DNA from: Arthrobacter sp. MYb23
GTDB taxonomy: Bacteria > Actinomycetota > Actinomycetes > Actinomycetales > Micrococcaceae
Reading direction: 5' to 3'
Assembly (NCBI RefSeq): GCF_002979775.1
Contig: NZ_PCPR01000022.1
Span: 1 to 64,000 of the forward strand
DNA: 64,000 bases
Shown piece by piece: positions 25,290-33,234 of the stretch (the stretch's first letter is position 1; each line of letters begins with the position of its first letter). A program made the translations under genes and the position numbers. The notes under the pieces are model-generated. The model was given only the letters and a program-made list of their open reading frames with translations. It was not told where the DNA came from and made no database searches.

Positions 25290-25912
25290 CAGCCTCGTCC
25301 GCCGTCGTCGGTCTTCAATTCTTTTCCTTTGCGCAGGATGGCCCAGTAGTAGTTATATGCCGCTATCCAGTGGCCGATCAGGCCGAGCCCCAGGAACGTC
25401 CACGCTGCCACAAAGTAGACCTCGGTCAACGCGATGGGCAGCTTGGACAGGACCAGCAGCGGCGTACCGATCAGCAGCAGCCCGGTGCGGATCTTTCCGA
25501 TGATGCTCACCGGGAGGTCAGGGTGGCTTCGGAAGTAGATCAAGGATGCAATGGCCAGGACGGCGTCCGGCACCAGCAGTGCTGCCAGGTACCACCACTG
25601 CACGACGCCGGCAATCGCCAAGGTGAAGGCGACAGCCAGCAGCGCGGCACGGTCAGCCATGGGATCGAGGATCCGGCCTAGCTTGGACGTCTGGTCGAAG
25701 CGTCGGGCAATATAGCCATCCACCCAGTCGGTGCTGCCCATGATAACGAGCACCAGGACCGCGAAACCATACTCCTGTTCGGACAGGACGAGCCAGACAA
25801 AGAGCGGCACGCCCATGAAACGAAGGACTGTGAGGATGTTGGGGACAGTGAAGATGAGGTCGTGATCAACCTGTGGCCGGTCGGGGTGCGACCCAGCTCC
25901 GATCAATCTCAT
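25289..25912 (-). CDS. CDP-alcohol phosphatidyltransferase
   Basis: 207 residues with the complete family motif DGxxAR-x8-G-x3-D-x3-D, seen as DWVDGYIARR through GRILDPMADR (about residues 62-81), and about five membrane spans. The enzyme joins CDP-diacylglycerol to an alcohol such as glycerol-3-phosphate (PgsA) or inositol phosphate. The size and motif fit a PgsA-like or PI-synthase-like protein; sequence alone does not separate them. It is coupled to the DMT transporter and near a GT4 enzyme, consistent with envelope lipid synthesis. Confidence 0.88.
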   Translation of the reverse strand: MRLIGAGSHPDRPQVDHDLIFTVPNILTVLRFMGVPLFVWLVLSEQEYGFAVLVLVIMGSTDWVDGYIARRFDQTSKLGRILDPMADRAALLAVAFTLAIAGVVQWWYLAALLVPDAVLAIASLIYFRSHPDLPVSIIGKIRTGLLLIGTPLLVLSKLPIALTEVYFVAAWTFLGLGLIGHWIAAYNYYWAILRKGKELKTDDGGRG

Positions 25913-25958
25913 CCTGTCCCCCTTCCTCGTCTTCAGTGTTTGATGGCGCCGCTGGCTT

Positions 25959-26807
25959 CTACTTCTTCAGCAGCTTCCGCAGCGCAACAACGAAGACCAC
26001 GGCAGCTGTGGCGAAAGCTGCGAGGTCCTTCCACCGGGCGGCAAGCCTTTCGGTGAGGCTCTCAGGTACAGAGTCTCCGAGGTCGGCAAACTTCGCGGCA
26101 GCGAATTCCTTGCTCTCCTGGAACTTTCCGTTGGCACTCTCGAGCAACGCCTGGCCCTGCTTCTTGACGTCGAGCTGTTCACCGAGCTCGTCACGAACAC
26201 CGGTGAGGTGTTGGCGGCGGCGCTTCAGGCGCGAGCGAAGCTCAGCTTCGGTGGGAGCCTTGACGGCGTCCGCTTCCTTGGCGGCTTCCTTGGCAGCCTT
26301 CTCAGCCTTGGCCTTCTCAGCGGCCGCTTCCTTTTCAGCCTTGGCGGCCTTGGCGGCGGGCGAGTTGGGATCGAGGATGGACTCGTCGAACTCGGAGCCT
26401 TCCTTGGCAATTCCAAGGTCATGCTTGATTCCCCGGATGGTGTCCTCAGGAACCAAGGGCATGGCCTTCTTGAACTTGGCTATGCCGATCAGGGCTGCGA
26501 TTGCCACGATCAGCAGGAAGAATGCCGCAACCACCAGGGCCGCAAGCCAGCCGGGCATAATGGTGGCCAAACCGAGGATCGCTGCAACAACCAGCGCGAT
26601 GACCAGGAGCGCCAGGAAGACAAGCGCTACTCCGAAGAAGGCGCCAGCGATGCCAACCTGCGTGGCCTTGCGCTTGAGCTCAACCTTCGCCAAGGCGATT
26701 TCGTCGTTGAGTTGCCTCGGAGCCAGCCTTGCAACGAGCTTGAGGGTCTTCGGCAAACTACGAATGGCTGGCCCTTGACTGGGCCTGCCTGTGTGACGTC
26801 CACTCAT
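25959..26807 (-). CDS. Phage-holin-family (PF07332-like) membrane protein with charged tail
   Basis: 282 residues. An N-terminal domain with two strong spans (about 50-105; FFGVALVFLALLVIALVVAA and LAALVVAAFFLLIVAIAALI) matches the holin-like superfamily III/DUF1469 membrane proteins common in Actinobacteria. A long Lys/Ala/Glu-rich region (about 150-195) is probably a coiled coil or disordered. A C-terminal amphipathic part ends in a final span and KLLKK. Despite the family name there is no phage context. Function unknown; possibly envelope organisation. Confidence 0.78.
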   Translation of the reverse strand: MSGRHTGRPSQGPAIRSLPKTLKLVARLAPRQLNDEIALAKVELKRKATQVGIAGAFFGVALVFLALLVIALVVAAILGLATIMPGWLAALVVAAFFLLIVAIAALIGIAKFKKAMPLVPEDTIRGIKHDLGIAKEGSEFDESILDPNSPAAKAAKAEKEAAAEKAKAEKAAKEAAKEADAVKAPTEAELRSRLKRRRQHLTGVRDELGEQLDVKKQGQALLESANGKFQESKEFAAAKFADLGDSVPESLTERLAARWKDLAAFATAAVVFVVALRKLLKK

Positions 26808-26979
26808 GGGTTCCGCCTAACTGCTTCCTCTGGGCATCGTGTAAGGCGAACGCGGCGGAAAACAATCCCCGCGGACACCTGTTCTCAAAGCTATCATTCA
26901 GGTTCCTGCTGAACTTTCGGGATCGGACCCCGGCGCGCCCGTCATACGCCCAATAAATATGATCTGGGCCATAGGATAG

Positions 26980-28209
26980 ATGATCGTGACCTCTCCCATT
27001 GCTCCGGGCGATTCTCTGAGCCGACGCGAAAAACTTGTCTACATTCTCCTGTTGGGTGCACTGACTGCCCTCGGTCCTTTCACCATCGACCTCTATCTTC
27101 CGGCGTTCCCCGCTTTGGAAGAGAGTTTTGATGTCTCAGCGGCGGCAATCCAGCTCACGTTGACCGGCACAACGGTGGGCTTCGGGCTCGGCCAGCTGTT
27201 GGTGGGACCCTTCAGCGACAAGGTAGGGCGCCGGCTACCGCTGATCCTGGCTACTGCCGTGCACATCGGCTCATCGCTCGGTGCCGCCCTGGCCACAGAC
27301 ATCGGAATGCTGTCCCTCTTCCGAGTACTGATGGGAATTGGCGCTGCCGGAGGGGGCGTTGTGGCCATGGCCATGGTCAGGGACCTCTTTCACGGCTATT
27401 CCATGGTCCGGATGTTCTCGCGGATGTCACTGGTCAACGGCCTGGCTCCCATTCTGGCTCCCGTCATCGGCTCCCAGTTGCTGCTGGCCTTCCCCTGGCC
27501 GGGCATTTTCTACTTCCTGGCCGGCTACGGCCTGCTGGTGATCCTTGCCTCGATCTTCTTCATTCGGGAAACACTTCCGGCGGAGCAGCGGGGCAAGTCC
27601 ACCGTTACCGTGGGGCAACGCTACAAAACGGTCCTCACGGACCGGATCTTCGTCGGCATGGTGTTGGTGGGAAGCCTCAACTTCGGTGGCTTGTTCGCCT
27701 ACCTCTCGGCCTCCACCTTCCTGTTCCAAAACGTCTATGGGTTCTCACCACAGGAGTACGGCATCCTGTTCGGCATCAATTCACTGGGCATCGTGGCAGG
27801 CGTGCAGATCAGCTCCCGCCTGATCAGGCGGGTAGCTCCGCAATGGATCGTGGCCGGAGCAACCCTCTTCATGGTGCTCATGGCCGCACTGATCATCGTT
27901 CTGGACCTGTTCCATGTGGGTTTGTGGGGCATCCTCATCCCGTTGTGGTTCTACATATGCGCAACAGGCTTCATGTTCCCGTGTGTTCAGGTCCTGTCCT
28001 TGGCCAAGCACGGCGCACAAGCAGGCACCGCCGCATCGCTCCTGGGCGCATCCCAGTTCATGATGGCCGGCATCGTCCCGCCGGTGGTCGGTTGGCTGGG
28101 CGTCAACTCCGCCGTACCCATGGGCGCCGTCATGGCCGCCTGTATCACTGGCGCCATTGCCGCGTTATGGCTGGTTGTCCGGCCGCGGTCGGTTCCCTCC
28201 ATTCATTAG
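26980..28209 (+). CDS. Bcr/CflA-family MFS drug exporter
   Basis: 409 residues with 12 membrane spans. The Bcr/CflA subgroup is indicated by the start LGALTALGPFTIDLYLPAFP, the MFS motif A variant GQLLVGPFSDKVGRRLPL and the RVLMGIGAAGGGVVAMAMVRDL segment of drug:proton antiporters. It probably exports small toxic compounds. The gene stands alone, divergent from the holin-like gene; AUG 26980 is the first start and lacks a strong ribosome binding site. Confidence 0.9.
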   Translation: MIVTSPIAPGDSLSRREKLVYILLLGALTALGPFTIDLYLPAFPALEESFDVSAAAIQLTLTGTTVGFGLGQLLVGPFSDKVGRRLPLILATAVHIGSSLGAALATDIGMLSLFRVLMGIGAAGGGVVAMAMVRDLFHGYSMVRMFSRMSLVNGLAPILAPVIGSQLLLAFPWPGIFYFLAGYGLLVILASIFFIRETLPAEQRGKSTVTVGQRYKTVLTDRIFVGMVLVGSLNFGGLFAYLSASTFLFQNVYGFSPQEYGILFGINSLGIVAGVQISSRLIRRVAPQWIVAGATLFMVLMAALIIVLDLFHVGLWGILIPLWFYICATGFMFPCVQVLSLAKHGAQAGTAASLLGASQFMMAGIVPPVVGWLGVNSAVPMGAVMAACITGAIAALWLVVRPRSVPSIH

Positions 28210-28247
28210 CACCCTGATCATTAGCACCGGCCCCGTAGGCTGTGACC

Positions 28248-28427
28248 ATGACTAACAAACCGCACCGCAACGGCAGGGGCCTCTTCCTGGGTGCCTTGCT
28301 CGGCGCCGTCGCTGGTGCTCTTCTCGGTCGCGCCGCAGGCAGCGCGCTGTTTGGCGCCATCCTGGGCGCCGTGATCGGCGCTGCTGTCCTCTACCGCGTG
28401 AATCCCGGCCCTTGGAAGCGGGACTAG
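28248..28427 (+). CDS. Small glycine-zipper membrane protein
   Basis: 59 residues. A basic start (TNKPHRNGR) is followed by a long hydrophobic stretch with Gly/Ala every four residues (GALLGAVAGALLGRAAGSAL, then FGAILGAVIGAAV), a glycine-zipper layout in which two helices pack closely. It ends PWKRD. Function unknown. ATG 28248 is preferred to GTG 28242. The stop codon lies inside the first unit of a 21-bp tandem repeat. Confidence 0.65.
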   Translation: MTNKPHRNGRGLFLGALLGAVAGALLGRAAGSALFGAILGAVIGAAVLYRVNPGPWKRD

Positions 28428-28478
28428 GCCGGCTGCAAGCGGGACTAGGCCAGCTGCAAGCGGGACTAAGCCGGCCCC
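28416..28478. repeat. Three 21-bp tandem repeats over a gene end
   Basis: Units at 28416-28436, 28437-28457 and 28458-28478 read close to AAGCGGGACTAGGCCGGCTGC, with one or a few differences. The first unit encodes the last three residues (Lys-Arg-Asp) and stop of the small membrane protein, so copies 2 and 3 are duplications of the gene end lying after the stop. Confidence 0.85.
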
Positions 28479-28592
28479 GCTGGCGACCCGCCGGCGTCGG
28501 GAATCAGCAAACCCTCCCCTAACTGCGTACCGCAGGGCAGAATGGTGGCCAGCCGGGGTAACCGGTGCTTGAACCGGTGAAGGGGACATCAC

Positions 28593-31091
28593 ATGAGCAC
28601 GGCTGTTGTTTTTCGGGGCAGTACGCGCGGCCTGGCAACCCTGCGGAAGCTGCCACTGACGCTTGCCCTGGTGGTGCTCCTCTGGGTGCTGGGGGCCGTC
28701 ACCGGTAGCCTCATCAGCGGTCCCGGCCAAGACCTCCTGGACCAGGTGGGCCTTGGTTTGGCGGTGGAGCCAGGACCCTGGTGGTCAATCTTCACGTCGG
28801 CGTTCTTCGCTTCCTCCTTGCTCGACTACCTGGCCTGCGCAGCAGCAATCCTGGTGGGCGTGGGCATCGCCGAACGCGTCATGGGCCCTTGGCTGGCGCT
28901 GGCTGCCTTCGTTGCCGGCTCCGCCCTCAGCGCCCTGGTCCTTGTGGTGCTCGTAACTTTTGGAACGGATGCCAGCGACCAATGGCTCAGTTTCCTGGGC
29001 GGCGAATATGTTGTGGGTGCCTATGGTGGCGCTGCTGCGGCGTTGGGATGTTCGACGGCGGCGCTTGAGGCGCTGTGGCGTCGCCGACTGAGGACGTGGC
29101 TGCTGGCCGCCACGCTGATGTTTGCCCTCTTCGTGGGAGTCGCCCAAACCCTGCAGGCCCTGGCCGGGGCCGTGATCGGCATCCTGGCGGGTTGGGCCAT
29201 CCAGTCGCTGGCCCTGCGCCGACGGGCAGGATCGCTGCACTCCTCAAGCCTTCGCGAAACACGGTTCCTGGTGGGCACCGTGGTGGGTGTCTTCGCGGTG
29301 GGACCTTTGCTCACGCAGCTGACAGGAACGTGGGAAATCGGGCCCCTGTCCGTAGTTTCCGAGGTCATGCTCCAGGCCAGTCCCGACGCCGATGAGGTTC
29401 AGGAAGCCTGTAATAACGACAACAACTGTGTCACCCTGCAGAGCATCGTGGGCGTCCAGAGCTTCGGCGCGGCAATCCTGACACTGATTCCTGTGCTGCT
29501 GTTGCTTGTCTGCGCAGAGGGGCTGAGGCGCGGCCGGCGGCTGGCGTACCGGCTGACACTTGTTATCCAGCTGTATCTGGCAGCCGTCACCGTCCTGTCC
29601 ATCGTCCAGTACGTTACAGATCCGGGGGTCACCTTAGGCGATGACGACTTCGCGTACCTCCTGCTGTACGCGGTCCCAGCGGTCCTCGCCCCGATCATCA
29701 TCGCTGCGCTGCTGCTGGTAAACCGGCATAAGTTCCGCGTCGAATCCAGCGACGCCGGGTACCGGGTCCTCGGCCGGACCTCGCTCATCCTCGCTGTGGC
29801 AGCCGTGGTCCTCTATGTGGTGTTCTGGTTCGTTGAAGGCAACCCGGGCCGCTCTACGCTGTTGGACCTTGCCGGGCAGTTGACCCACATCCTGGTTCCT
29901 TTCCCAGTCCCGTTCGTGGTTGCCCTCCCCCAAGGTGTGCTGAGCACTGTCCTGTATGGCCTGGGTGGGGACATCATCTGGCTCTGCATTCTGGTGCTTG
30001 TCCTGAATAACTTCCGGCGGTTCAGGATGCTGGCCACCGATCCCGCAGCGGATCTGGGGCACACCAGGGAGCTGTTGCATGATGGCGGCGGCACGTTGTC
30101 CTGGATGGCGCTCTGGGACAACAACCAGTACTGGTTCACCCCGGACAGGAAGGCTGGAGTCGCCTATCAGGTCCACAACGGGGTTGCCCTCACCGTTGCC
30201 GGCCCTTTTGGCGCCAGCGAACACCACGCCGATGCAGCTAGGGGTTTCGTCAAACACTGCGCCAATCTGGGGCTGATTCCGTGTTTCTATTCCGCAACGG
30301 CAGAGCTGGATGTCCCACTGCTACCCCATGGCTTCAGGAAACTGGAGGTGGCGGAAGAGACACTCCTCAACGTCCAAGCCATGACCTTCAAGGGGAAGGA
30401 ATGGCAGAACGTCCGGACCGCCCTGAACCGTGCAGACAAGCTTTCCATCAAGGATCACTGGTACCCCTACCCTGAGATGCCTCCGGGAATCAGGGCGCAG
30501 TTGGCGGAGATCTCCGAAGAATGGGTGGCTGACAAAGCGCTGCCTGAGATGGGCTTCACGCTGGGTGGCTTGAACGAGCTCAAGGACCCCGAGGTGCTCT
30601 GCTGCGTGGCCGTGGATGACGACGGATTGGTCCACGGAGTCACCAGCTGGCTCCCCGTCTTCAGCCAAGGGATCATCTCAGGGTGGACCTTGGACTTCAT
30701 GCGCCGCCGAACCACAGGGTTCAAGGGTGTGATGGAGTTTCTCATAGCCTCTGCCGTGACCCACTTCAAAGAAGAAGTACCTCAGATCTCCTTGTCCGGC
30801 TCGCCGCTCGCCAATGCAGGAGGCGGTACCGGCGATGAAGACCGGAGCACCCTGGACCGTGTCCTGGCGCTTCTGGGAAACGCCCTGGAACCCATGTACG
30901 GCTTCAAATCCTTGGCCGCGTTCAAATCAAGGTTCCAGCCTGAACACCGGACCTTGTACATGTACTACCAGGACCCGTTGGCCCTGCCGTCCATCGGCAT
31001 CGCTGTGGGATCGGCCTACCTGCCAGGACTGTCCCCCACTCAAAGCGCCGGGCTGTTGCGGCAAATGGTAGCCAAGGAGCCAGCCGCATGA
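28593..31091 (+). CDS. mprF: MprF-type aminoacyl-phospholipid synthetase with rhomboid-like N-terminus
   Basis: 832 residues. The C-terminal part (about 490-810) is a DUF2156/LPG-synthase domain that moves an amino acid (Lys, Ala or Arg) from tRNA to a membrane lipid; recognisable parts are NNQYWFTPDRKAGVAYQV, VAGPFGA, the central MTFKGKEWQNVRTALNRA and the ending ISLSGSPLA. The N-terminal half has about 12 spans, of which the first six resemble a rhomboid fold (PWWSIFTSAFFASS), but the catalytic Ser of GxSG is Tyr (GAYGG, Y144) and the expected His is Ala (near A189). AAGGGGA precedes ATG 28593. An esterase follows after 22 bases. Confidence 0.88.
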   Translation: MSTAVVFRGSTRGLATLRKLPLTLALVVLLWVLGAVTGSLISGPGQDLLDQVGLGLAVEPGPWWSIFTSAFFASSLLDYLACAAAILVGVGIAERVMGPWLALAAFVAGSALSALVLVVLVTFGTDASDQWLSFLGGEYVVGAYGGAAAALGCSTAALEALWRRRLRTWLLAATLMFALFVGVAQTLQALAGAVIGILAGWAIQSLALRRRAGSLHSSSLRETRFLVGTVVGVFAVGPLLTQLTGTWEIGPLSVVSEVMLQASPDADEVQEACNNDNNCVTLQSIVGVQSFGAAILTLIPVLLLLVCAEGLRRGRRLAYRLTLVIQLYLAAVTVLSIVQYVTDPGVTLGDDDFAYLLLYAVPAVLAPIIIAALLLVNRHKFRVESSDAGYRVLGRTSLILAVAAVVLYVVFWFVEGNPGRSTLLDLAGQLTHILVPFPVPFVVALPQGVLSTVLYGLGGDIIWLCILVLVLNNFRRFRMLATDPAADLGHTRELLHDGGGTLSWMALWDNNQYWFTPDRKAGVAYQVHNGVALTVAGPFGASEHHADAARGFVKHCANLGLIPCFYSATAELDVPLLPHGFRKLEVAEETLLNVQAMTFKGKEWQNVRTALNRADKLSIKDHWYPYPEMPPGIRAQLAEISEEWVADKALPEMGFTLGGLNELKDPEVLCCVAVDDDGLVHGVTSWLPVFSQGIISGWTLDFMRRRTTGFKGVMEFLIASAVTHFKEEVPQISLSGSPLANAGGGTGDEDRSTLDRVLALLGNALEPMYGFKSLAAFKSRFQPEHRTLYMYYQDPLALPSIGIAVGSAYLPGLSPTQSAGLLRQMVAKEPAA

Positions 31092-31113
31092 CGCCCGAGC
31101 GGACCGCGCGGCC

Positions 31114-32397
31114 ATGAACGACCTCCTGAAGCTCGAGATCAGCGGCCCTCTCGTCATGACGATCGCTGGAGTGATCGGCGTCGGGTTTTTCCTGCTCTTG
31201 TTCCTCAGGCCATCGGCGCGCTGGGCCCTCACCGCGGTCGCGGCCATTGTGGTTGCGGGCCTGTTCGGGTGGTTGACTGTGTGGCTCGTGGAGGATGTCC
31301 TGGACGTCTTCCATGTGGGGCTGACACCGCGGGTGTGGTTCTGGGCCCTTGCCTGCTTCGCTGCCCTGGGTCTGGCCGTGGTCAGTTTCCGGCACAGCCC
31401 ACGGTGGCGGAAGGTGGTGGCCGCGGTATCGATCCCCGTGTTCGTCGTAGTGGCCGGGCTCGGCATCAATACAGAGTTCGGTTTGAACAAGACGTTGGGC
31501 TCGGCGTTGGGGATCTCCACTGAGGGCGCCATCCAACTGGCCAAGCCGGACCCTGACGCCTCCGTTCCGGCAGGTCCCCTGTGGCAGAGCTGGCAGCCCC
31601 CGGCCAATATGCCGGCCAAAGGCCAGGCAGGTACCCAAGTCATTCCAGCCACCGCGTCCGGTTTCACTGCAAGGCCGGCGGGCATCTACTTGCCCCCAGC
31701 CGCCTTGACGGCCAATCCGCCCAAGCTGCCCTTGTTCGTCCTCATGATGGGCCAGCCCGGACTCCCTGATCCGCAATACGTTTCCGCTGCCCTGGACGAG
31801 TTCGCTGCAAAGAACAATGGCCTGGCCCCCATTGCGATCGTCGCAGACCAGATTGGCCCGGACCAGGACGACACCCTCTGCCTCGACACCGCCAAATACG
31901 GCAACGTGGAGAAGTACATCAACGAGGACGTTGTTAACTGGGCCAAAGCCAACTTGAACATCCTCCCGGACCGCGAGCATTGGACCATTGCCGGCTACTC
32001 CAACGGTGGGCAATGTGCCATTTCCTTCGCGGTCAAATACCCGGAGATGTGGGGCAACGTAGTGGACATCTCAGGCGAGGAATTCCCCGGCGCGGAGGAT
32101 CCGGCCGGCAACCTTGCAGCGATCTTCAATGGCAACCAGGCCGCCTACGACGCCCAAAAGCCCATCAACATCATGAAGGGCAAGCAGTTCCCCAACACAA
32201 CGGCAGTCTTCACGGTGGGCTCGGACGACACCACCTACGTAGCTGCCGCCAAAGCAGTATCCGCTGCCGCCCGGGAAGCAGGGATGACTGTGACGTACTA
32301 CGAGGTGCCCAACGGCGGTCACGTGGGCCTGGCGTTGAACGCGGGACTGACCAAAGGATTCGACGTGCTCTACCCGAGGCTTGGCCTCTCCAGATAA
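31114..32397 (+). CDS. Membrane-anchored alpha/beta-hydrolase esterase beside mprF
   Basis: 427 residues. Three or four N-terminal spans (about 13-115) anchor a C-terminal alpha/beta-hydrolase of the esterase D / antigen 85-like group, with nucleophile motif GYSNGG (S296), an aspartate region near GSDDTTY and a likely catalytic His in NGGHVG. It directly follows the MprF-type gene, with which it is probably co-transcribed. In corynebacteria a similar esterase is encoded with an aminoacyl-lipid synthetase; a role in trimming aminoacylated lipids at the outer membrane face is an inference. The hydrolase domain would face outward. Confidence 0.82.
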   Translation: MNDLLKLEISGPLVMTIAGVIGVGFFLLLFLRPSARWALTAVAAIVVAGLFGWLTVWLVEDVLDVFHVGLTPRVWFWALACFAALGLAVVSFRHSPRWRKVVAAVSIPVFVVVAGLGINTEFGLNKTLGSALGISTEGAIQLAKPDPDASVPAGPLWQSWQPPANMPAKGQAGTQVIPATASGFTARPAGIYLPPAALTANPPKLPLFVLMMGQPGLPDPQYVSAALDEFAAKNNGLAPIAIVADQIGPDQDDTLCLDTAKYGNVEKYINEDVVNWAKANLNILPDREHWTIAGYSNGGQCAISFAVKYPEMWGNVVDISGEEFPGAEDPAGNLAAIFNGNQAAYDAQKPINIMKGKQFPNTTAVFTVGSDDTTYVAAAKAVSAAAREAGMTVTYYEVPNGGHVGLALNAGLTKGFDVLYPRLGLSR

Positions 32398-32439
32398 CAC
32401 TGCCCTTTTGCACGACCCGGACCGGCGATAAAGTTAGGT

Positions 32440-32847
32440 GTGCCACATTGGCAAGAGCTGCAGCCGCTTCCGGCACCGTGGCAGCGTCGGGATGAACGCA
32501 TCCTGCCGCTGTGGTGGGACCGTTTGTGCTCGGTGACCAGCCCGCAGTCGGCTGCCCTCTACGCCGCCGGGCTGTTTACCGATGACCGTCGACGCCCCAT
32601 TGCCCAGTGGTACAACCCTGAAACGGACGCCGCGCTGCTGGTCGCCCCGGAGACCTCGCCTGAGTGGCCGGTTCAGCGCTTCGGCATCTTCTACGCGCCA
32701 CCAGGTGGAGGTTTCACCCGCGTCTACTCTGCGCCCCACGAATGGCATCCCCGGGAGCCCAGGACTCCGCCCACTGAGCAGGATTCGTTCCTGGCCGCTG
32801 TGGCTGAGGCCGCCCGCTTCCTGCAGGTGGAGATGGACTTCGTCTAA
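32440..32847 (+). CDS. Hypothetical soluble protein
   Basis: 135 residues, Trp- and Pro-rich, no signal or span, and no family I can name. Recognisable stretches are PLWWDRLCSVTSPQSAAL and PVQRFGIFYAPPGGGFTRVY. It starts GTG 32440 without a strong ribosome binding site, so it may be leaderless (a GATAAAGTTAG stretch lies just upstream). It is the last plus-strand gene before the tRNA-Asn pair. Confidence 0.65.
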   Translation: MPHWQELQPLPAPWQRRDERILPLWWDRLCSVTSPQSAALYAAGLFTDDRRRPIAQWYNPETDAALLVAPETSPEWPVQRFGIFYAPPGGGFTRVYSAPHEWHPREPRTPPTEQDSFLAAVAEAARFLQVEMDFV

Positions 32848-32870
32848 GAGAAGTCCAGTGAAAGTCCAAG

Positions 32871-32912
32871 AAAAAAACGAACCCCGTACCAGCACTAAAG
32901 CCGGTACGGGGT
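32871..32912 (-). terminator. Terminator of the first tRNA-Asn
   Basis: ACCCCGTACC (32881-32890) pairs with GGTACGGGGT (32903-32912), with a short inner GC pair, and is followed on the minus strand by seven consecutive T (the A-run at 32871-32877). Confidence 0.9.
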
Positions 32913-32919
32913 CCTGATG

Positions 32920-32992
32920 CTCCTCCGACTGGACTTGAACCAGTAACCCTTCGATTAACAGTCGAATGCTCTGCCAATTGAGCTACGGAGGA
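32920..32992 (-). tRNA. tRNA-Asn (GTT), copy 1
   Basis: 73-nt cloverleaf with acceptor TCCTCCG/CGGAGGA, D-arm, anticodon loop CTGTTAA (anticodon GUU), T-arm ACTGG-TTCAAGT-CCAGT and discriminator G. CCA is not encoded. It is identical to the copy at 33109-33181. Confidence 0.96.
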
Positions 32993-33064
32993 ATGAAGCG
33001 GTTATGACTTTAGCAAAGGTTCTACCGGAATGCGAAATCGGCACCGCATACCCCTTGGGGGTAT

Positions 33065-33103
33065 AAAAATACCCCCGTTTCGAGTGTTCGAAACGGGGGT
33101 ATT
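33065..33103 (-). terminator. Terminator between the two tRNA-Asn genes
   Basis: A perfect 16-bp stem (33068-33083 with 33088-33103, arms AATACCCCCGTTTCGA and its complement) with a 4-base loop, followed on the minus strand by TTTTTA. Each tRNA-Asn copy therefore has its own terminator. Confidence 0.92.
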
Positions 33104-33108
33104 GCGCG

Positions 33109-33181
33109 CTCCTCCGACTGGACTTGAACCAGTAACCCTTCGATTAACAGTCGAATGCTCTGCCAATTGAGCTACGGAGGA
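33109..33181 (-). tRNA. tRNA-Asn (GTT), copy 2
   Basis: Identical in all 73 bases to the copy at 32920-32992, anticodon GUU, discriminator G. The matching sequence continues a few bases upstream of each gene (AATGAAGCGGTTA on the plus strand), pointing to a local duplication of about 190 bp. Confidence 0.96.
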
Positions 33182-33234
33182 ATGAAGCGGTTACTAGCTT
33201 AACAGGGGCCCGCCGGAAAGTGAAATCGGCGCTT

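Noticed and set aside
25959..26807. Possible prophage because of a holin-family protein
   Set aside because: No integrase, capsid, tail or lysin gene is nearby, and the neighbours are normal chromosomal genes.
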